Positions 5,863 to 8,215 of a stretch of DNA of 8,215 nt are shown here, piece after piece (the first letter of the stretch is position 1; each line of letters begins with the position of its first letter). Made by a program: the position numbers and the translations under genes. The stretch comes from CAISDH01 sp964398805 (GTDB lineage: Archaea; Micrarchaeota; Micrarchaeia; Micrarchaeales; Micrarchaeaceae), in NCBI GenBank assembly GCA_964398805.1, contig CAYNNI010000045.1, forward strand, positions 1 through 8,215. Direction: 5' to 3'. Under the pieces are notes generated by a model. It did no database searches, was not told where the DNA came from, and worked only from the letters and a program-made list of their open reading frames with translations.

Positions 5863-6654
5863 CTAGTTCCATTCGGCGTTCTTACTCAGCTGCGAGCTGA
5901 GGCGCGCTGCATCGCTGGTGATGTGCTCTGTGGCCCTGGCGTGCTGCTCTGCAACCAGGACACCAAGCGCCTTTATCGCCTCGTTGTAGCCTCCGGCGCT
6001 GGCGTAGCTGTAAGCGGTAAGAGCGAGCACGTGCGTCGTCATCGCCTCGCGCAGTATGCCTGCCATCTTCCCGACCAGGTAGCCGCCTGATGCGACCCAT
6101 GCAGCCTTGTCATCCACAGCTGCGAATGCCTTCCCGAGAGAATCGCTCGTCCTCTCGAAGCCGAGCCTGGCCTTTCGCGCGCCGCCGAGCCACTCGCCGA
6201 AGCCGTCGAGCGCGTCCTCAAGACCGATTGAGTGCAGCATCGCAGTCGTCTTGTCGACATACTCGAGAGTAGCGTCCACTATGCGGTTGCATACGTTCTT
6301 GATGTCAGCGTACGTGCCCTGCTTGCCCCGCTCGAAGTCTGGAATGAAAGAGTTGAGTTTCCAGAGCGACGCGGCATATGACACGAGGTCCTTGCCCAGA
6401 GCGAAGTTCAGCGCAGCGGAATCCATCCAGGCCCTGTCTTTTCCTATCCCGGATTGCATGGCGCGGTCCTCCTCGAACTGCCTCTCGAAGCCCCTGATGG
6501 TCTCGGGCCTTGCCCCGTTGCTCTTCAGCACCTTGAGTATCAGCGCATCCCTCTCGATGATGTCCGAGAAGAGGGAGGTGCGGATCCTTTGTATGCCCGC
6601 GCCGAAAACCTGGAACTGCTGCTGGTTCTTGTTTGGATGGTTGTTTACAGGCAT
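5863..6654 (-). CDS. Hypothetical helical protein
   Basis: The function of this 263-residue protein is not recognised. It is predicted soluble and almost entirely helical: a polar Asn/Gln-rich start (MPVNNHPNKNQQQFQVFG), then charged helices (RDALILKVLKS, IRGFERQFEEDRAMQ), a central region with YADIKNVCNRIVDATLEY, and a C-terminal half with Ala-rich helices (GYLVGKMAGILREAMTTHVL; ALTAYSYASAGGYNEAIKAL). The last part is somewhat hydrophobic but carries no clear membrane span. It shares the short string GFGEW with the unknown minus-strand protein at 2016-2819, probably by chance. A good box A lies at 6705-6714. No clear Shine-Dalgarno precedes ATG 6654. It converges on the membrane-protein gene with a four-base gap. 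Confidence 0.8.
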   Translation of the reverse strand: MPVNNHPNKNQQQFQVFGAGIQRIRTSLFSDIIERDALILKVLKSNGARPETIRGFERQFEEDRAMQSGIGKDRAWMDSAALNFALGKDLVSYAASLWKLNSFIPDFERGKQGTYADIKNVCNRIVDATLEYVDKTTAMLHSIGLEDALDGFGEWLGGARKARLGFERTSDSLGKAFAAVDDKAAWVASGGYLVGKMAGILREAMTTHVLALTAYSYASAGGYNEAIKALGVLVAEQHARATEHITSDAARLSSQLSKNAEWN

Positions 6655-6704
6655 CCGACCACGATGATTACATACATAGGCATACTGAATAGATATGTCT
6701 AGGG

Positions 6705-6714
6705 GATATTTAAG
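6705..6714 (-). promoter_or_regulatory. Box A (TATA) promoter for the minus-strand gene starting at 6654
   Basis: On the minus strand this reads CTTAAATATC, close to the archaeal consensus and almost identical to the box A at 2855-2864. Transcription would start near 6680-6685, leaving a leader of about 30 bases. Confidence 0.6.
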
Positions 6715-6844
6715 CGCTCGTTTTGGAGCAGTTTGATTACGATTTCCTGTGGGATTGTAAAGGCCCGCAGACGGGGCTCCGCACTCTGCGCCGCCGGGAG
6801 ATCCTACAGTATTTAGTGTATTGGGGCATACTTATAGGTCGTAG
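6715..6844. other. Non-coding spacer with hairpin and weak TATA
   Basis: No open frame of note occurs. A GC-rich hairpin lies at 6763-6777 (GCCCG, loop CAGA, CGGG with a bulged G, then C). A TATA-like CTTATA at 6831-6836 points toward the downstream stem-loops and could start a short transcript near 6858, but the match is weak. No tRNA T-arm (GTTCGAATC-type) is present. Confidence 0.4.
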
Positions 6845-6889
6845 CGGGTTACGTCGGAAAACGAACCCGGCGCTGTTACGCGGAACAGC
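6845..6889 (+). other. Two tandem stem-loops upstream of the ATP-cone gene
   Basis: Stem-loop 1 pairs CGGGTT (6845-6850) with AACCCG (6864-6869), continued after an unpaired A by CGT with ACG around loop CGGAAA. Stem-loop 2 pairs GCTGTT (6872-6877) with AACAGC (6884-6889) around loop ACGCGG. They adjoin each other and end at the TATA box of the ATP-cone operon, so they may be operator-like inverted repeats or part of a small RNA. Nothing distinguishes the two options in the sequence. Confidence 0.5.
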
Positions 6890-6897
6890 TATATAAC
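6889..6897 (+). promoter_or_regulatory. Box A (TATA) promoter for the ATP-cone/Rieske/cupin cluster
   Basis: CTATATAAC lies about 35 bases before GTG 6929 and predicts transcription from about 6918. It abuts the right arm of the second stem-loop, so a protein bound there could block TATA-binding-protein access. Confidence 0.65.
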
Positions 6898-6928
6898 TTC
6901 ACTAAGAAGGTAAAGGCGGGGTAAGGAA

Positions 6929-7183
6929 GTGATAGTGCGGAGAAGGAGCGGGAGGCGCGAGCCTTTCGTGAAGGAGAAGATAGTCGTAGCCGTGATGAAG
7001 TCCGGCGGCAAGCCAGAAACAGCAAGGGCAATCGCGCATGACGTGGAGAGCGCGCTTACGAGCGATGTCGTAGTGACGACGGAGCGGGTCAGGGGCGAGG
7101 TCCTCAGGAGGCTGAGGCAGAAGGATGCGCGCGCATACAGGTCGTGGATAGCTTACGACAAGAAGAGCAAGCGCAGATCCTGA
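6929..7183 (+). CDS. Standalone ATP-cone domain protein
   Basis: The 84-residue product is essentially one ATP-cone, the nucleotide-sensing module found at the N-terminus of ribonucleotide reductases and in the NrdR repressor. Visible signatures are the opening V-R-R-R-S-G-R-x-E-P-F strand and turn, the KEKIVVAVMKSGG helix, a middle AHDVESAL helix, and the closing helix VRGEVLRRLRQKDARAYRSW. A basic tail (DKKSKRRS) follows. No zinc ribbon is attached, so it is not NrdR, and no reductase domain follows. It may sense ATP/dATP for a partner protein or, given its basic ends, bind nucleic acid. The start is GTG 6929, nine bases after GGCGGGG and three bases after an AAGGAA run; GTG 6935 is possible. 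It is followed 31 bases later by the Rieske gene. Confidence 0.85.
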   Translation: MIVRRRSGRREPFVKEKIVVAVMKSGGKPETARAIAHDVESALTSDVVVTTERVRGEVLRRLRQKDARAYRSWIAYDKKSKRRS

Positions 7184-7214
7184 GCGCGCAGCGGAATACC
7201 GCTTTAGTGATGCC

Positions 7215-7514
7215 ATGGAGAAAATCACAAAGGTAGCGGATGTGCCCAAGGGCGGCATGAGGGGCTTCGTCGTGAACGGCAAGAAGATCCTCGTCGCGGA
7301 GAGCGGCGGGAAGTTCTACGCGATCGCGTCTGCGTGCACGCACATGCACGGCCCGCTTGAGAAGGGCATGCTGGAGGGAAGCGTTGTCACGTGCCCGTGG
7401 CACGGCTCCCAGTTCGACGTCACCTCAGGCAAGGTCGTGCGCGGTCCCGCGACGAAGGACGAGGAGAGGATAGAGCTCACGGTGGAGAATGGCGATATAT
7501 TGGTGAACGCATGA
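7215..7514 (+). CDS. Rieske-type [2Fe-2S] ferredoxin
   Basis: A 99-residue soluble Rieske protein. The two cluster-binding boxes are intact: C41-T-H43 in CTHMHGPL and C60-P-W-H63 in CPWHGSQFDVTSG, giving two Cys and two His ligands. The size and lack of a membrane anchor match the small ferredoxins that pass electrons to oxygenases, nitrite-reductase-like small subunits or other redox partners, rather than the Rieske subunit of a cytochrome bc complex. GTGAT ends four bases before the ATG as a ribosome site. Its TGA overlaps the cupin ATG (ATGA at 7511-7514), so translation of the pair is probably coupled. The electron donor and acceptor are not evident from the window. Confidence 0.95.
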   Translation: MEKITKVADVPKGGMRGFVVNGKKILVAESGGKFYAIASACTHMHGPLEKGMLEGSVVTCPWHGSQFDVTSGKVVRGPATKDEERIELTVENGDILVNA

Positions 7515-7909
7515 AAGGATTTGTAACCGCACTCGAGGACGAGACCAGGAAGAACGCGGACTTCCGCAGGGTGCTCTACACCGCGAAGCACAGCCAGCTC
7601 GTGCTGATGAGCCTGAATCCGGGGGAGGAGATAGGCGAAGAGGTGCACGACGGCGTGGCGCAGTTCTTCAGGTTCGAGACCGGGGAGGGCAAGGTCGTCA
7701 TCGACGGCGTTGAGCATCAGGTAAATGACGGAGACTGCGCCATAGTGCCTGCAGACGCAAGGCACAACGTGGTCAACACCTCTGCGAGCGTGGCGCTGAA
7801 GCTCTACACGATATACTCGCCGCCGGAGCATATGGACGGCGTGGTCAGGCGCACGAAGGCCGAGGCCATGGCGAGCGAGGAGCACTTCGACGGCAGGAGC
7901 ACAGAATAG
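7511..7909 (+). CDS. Cupin domain protein
   Basis: The 132-residue protein is a single-domain cupin. Motif 1 is seen as GEEVHDGVAQFFRFETGEG (residues about 42-60) and motif 2 as G74-x5-P80-x4-H85-x3-N89 (GDCAIVPADARHNVVN). The opening MKGFVTALEDET and the VLYTAKHSQLVLMSLNPGEE strand are typical of a widespread small-cupin group. The metal set is partly degenerate: His46 is present, but the usual second His of HxH is Gly48 and the Glu is replaced by Gln51, while His85 is kept. Metal binding is therefore possible but unproved. The start is the ATG inside the Rieske stop; the frame is open further upstream but only antisense-like sequence lies there. The partner Rieske protein hints at a redox role. 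Confidence 0.9.
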   Translation: MKGFVTALEDETRKNADFRRVLYTAKHSQLVLMSLNPGEEIGEEVHDGVAQFFRFETGEGKVVIDGVEHQVNDGDCAIVPADARHNVVNTSASVALKLYTIYSPPEHMDGVVRRTKAEAMASEEHFDGRSTE

Positions 7910-7922
7910 GCGCACGGCAAGC

Positions 7923-7932
7923 CCTAAATACC
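7923..7932 (+). promoter_or_regulatory. Box A (TATA) promoter for the interrupted gene
   Basis: CCTAAATACC lies 13 bases after the cupin stop and about 34-43 bases ahead of ATG 7966. It predicts a start near 7952 and a leader of about 14 bases. It shows that the gene at 7966 begins its own transcription unit. Confidence 0.5.
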
Positions 7933-7965
7933 TGATGCAACACAAGCAACTGCAATGGTTTTCCT

Positions 7966-8076
7966 ATGGGAGCAGCGAGGAAGAAAAAGTCGTTCGTGGA
8001 TTCTCAGCACATCGAAAAAGCGCTGGGGCGCGCCGGGTTGAGCGGAGATCTCGCCGCGCTGATAAGGCAGGATTAT
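7966..8076 (+). pseudogene. 5' end of an unknown gene interrupted by an IS200/IS605-type element
   Basis: The first 37 codons read MGAARKKKSFVDSQHIEKAL, then GRAGLSGDLAALIRQDY. Codon use matches host genes and a box A stands upstream, so this looks like a genuine gene start. From 8077 the sequence is the conserved end of a transposable element, which adds six foreign codons (VTHSHP) and a TGA at 8095-8097. The basic N-terminus and amphipathic helix (IEKALGRAGLSGDLAALIR) do not identify a family. A second ATG at 7955 in another frame gives only 28 residues and is less likely. The remainder of the gene should lie beyond the element, outside the window. Confidence 0.55.
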
Positions 8077-8086
8077 GTGACACACT

Positions 8087-8107
8087 CCCACCCCTGAAGG
8101 GTGTGGG
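8087..8107 (-). ncRNA. Terminal hairpin of the element, 3' part of the TnpB guide (omega/re) RNA
   Basis: On the minus strand CCCAC, a bulged A and CCC pair with GGG and GTGGG around loop TTCA. In IS200/IS605 elements such a hairpin near the right end is both the single-strand recognition structure for TnpA and the scaffold end of the TnpB guide RNA, which overlaps the tnpB 3' end. Ten bases farther the element ends, so the guide would be the 20 flanking host bases at 8057-8076. Confidence 0.6.
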
Positions 8108-8147
8108 CTTCTTGGTTCAACGACGGAACTTCTTTTTGTCCGTTTCC

Positions 8148-8215
8148 TCAAGCGTTACTTCCTGCGTGCCCCGCAGTAGTTCTTGCGAACATAGTTGTTT
8201 TAGCGTGACCAATAT
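8148..8215 (-). pseudogene. tnpB: TnpB C-terminus with in-frame TGA at a commonly Cys position (partial)
   Basis: Only the last codons of the gene are in the window. The minus-strand frame reads IGHAKTTMFARTTAGHAGSN, then Ala, then TGA at 8148-8150. The same frame continues as GNGQKEVPSLNQEAHTLQGW up to a TAA at 8073-8075. TnpB proteins often end with a block like GxxGxNACGD/N followed by a variable stretch and SLNQEA or SVKQEA, so the TGA appears to replace the Cys codon (TGT or TGC) of NACGN. TnpB is an RNA-guided endonuclease; its last catalytic Asp lies ahead of this block, so a protein ending here could keep its active site. Five other genes in the window end in TGA, which argues against recoding. 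Whether the gene upstream is intact cannot be seen. Confidence 0.65.

Larger units (their letters stand above)
8077..8215 (-). mobile_element. Right end of an IS200/IS605-type (TnpB) element, minus strand, partial
   Basis: Read on the minus strand, the sequence runs from a tnpB C-terminus (RTTAGHAGSNA, stop, GNG, then VPSLNQEAHTL) into a small terminal hairpin at 8087-8107 and ends in GTGTCAC at 8077-8083. This order is typical of the right end of IS200/IS605 elements: tnpB 3' end, imperfect hairpin, cleavage site. The outer limit at 8077 is inferred from where host-like coding on the plus strand stops. The rest of the element, including any tnpA, lies beyond the window, so whether it is complete is unknown. 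Confidence 0.75.

Noticed and set aside
6840..6890. Possible tRNA in the stem-loop region
   Set aside because: No T-arm consensus, no cloverleaf and no acceptor pairing could be drawn; only two independent hairpins are present.
7391..7510. Upstream extension of the cupin frame
   Set aside because: It overlaps the Rieske [2Fe-2S] binding region in another frame and is Arg-rich; the cupin family start matches ATG 7511.
8148..8150. TGA recoded as an amino acid in this genome
   Set aside because: At least five other genes in the window end at TGA with sensible spacing to the next gene, so TGA acts as a stop.

Overview
The window reads as archaeal chromosome. It has AT-rich box A (TATA) elements about 25-40 bases ahead of several starts, short or absent leaders, a GGTGA-type ribosome binding site, GTG starts, and a standalone ATP-cone protein. 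Codon use is GC-rich but prefers AGG (Arg) and ATA (Ile). Together these suggest a DPANN (Micrarchaeota-like) or Thermoplasmata-type archaeon. That placement is an inference; no rRNA or other phylogenetic marker is present. Both edges of the window carry mobile-element debris.

Layout. Positions 1-570 hold a decayed IS481-like transposase: DNA-binding half only, less GC-rich than the rest, followed by a gene-poor AT-rich stretch. At 740-1140 (minus) is a bactofilin-like beta-helix gene broken by a one-base frameshift in a run of five C (plus strand). It diverges from a plus-strand phosphoribosyltransferase-fold protein (1187-1966). A nested hairpin separates that gene from a convergent minus-strand helical protein of unknown function (2016-2819). 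A divergent promoter region with a clear box A on each strand (2820-2963) then drives the unknown gene leftward and a three-gene plus-strand cluster rightward: an ABC1/AarF/UbiB atypical kinase, a phasin-like coiled-coil protein, and a single-pass membrane protein with ten N-glycosylation sequons. This cluster converges, four bases apart, on another unknown helical protein (5863-6654, minus).

The 274-base spacer 6655-6928 has promoters in both directions and two tandem stem-loops. It leads into a compact plus-strand cluster: standalone ATP-cone protein, Rieske [2Fe-2S] ferredoxin, and a cupin whose ATG overlaps the Rieske stop. These suggest a small nucleotide- and redox-related operon, but no pathway can be named.

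After a further box A, a new gene starts at 7966 and is cut after 37 codons by the right end of an IS200/IS605-type (TnpB) element lying on the minus strand. The visible element shows the 3' end of tnpB, with an in-frame TGA where many TnpB proteins have Cys-Gly, and the terminal hairpin of its guide RNA. The flanking 20 bases, which would be the natural guide, lie in the interrupted gene.
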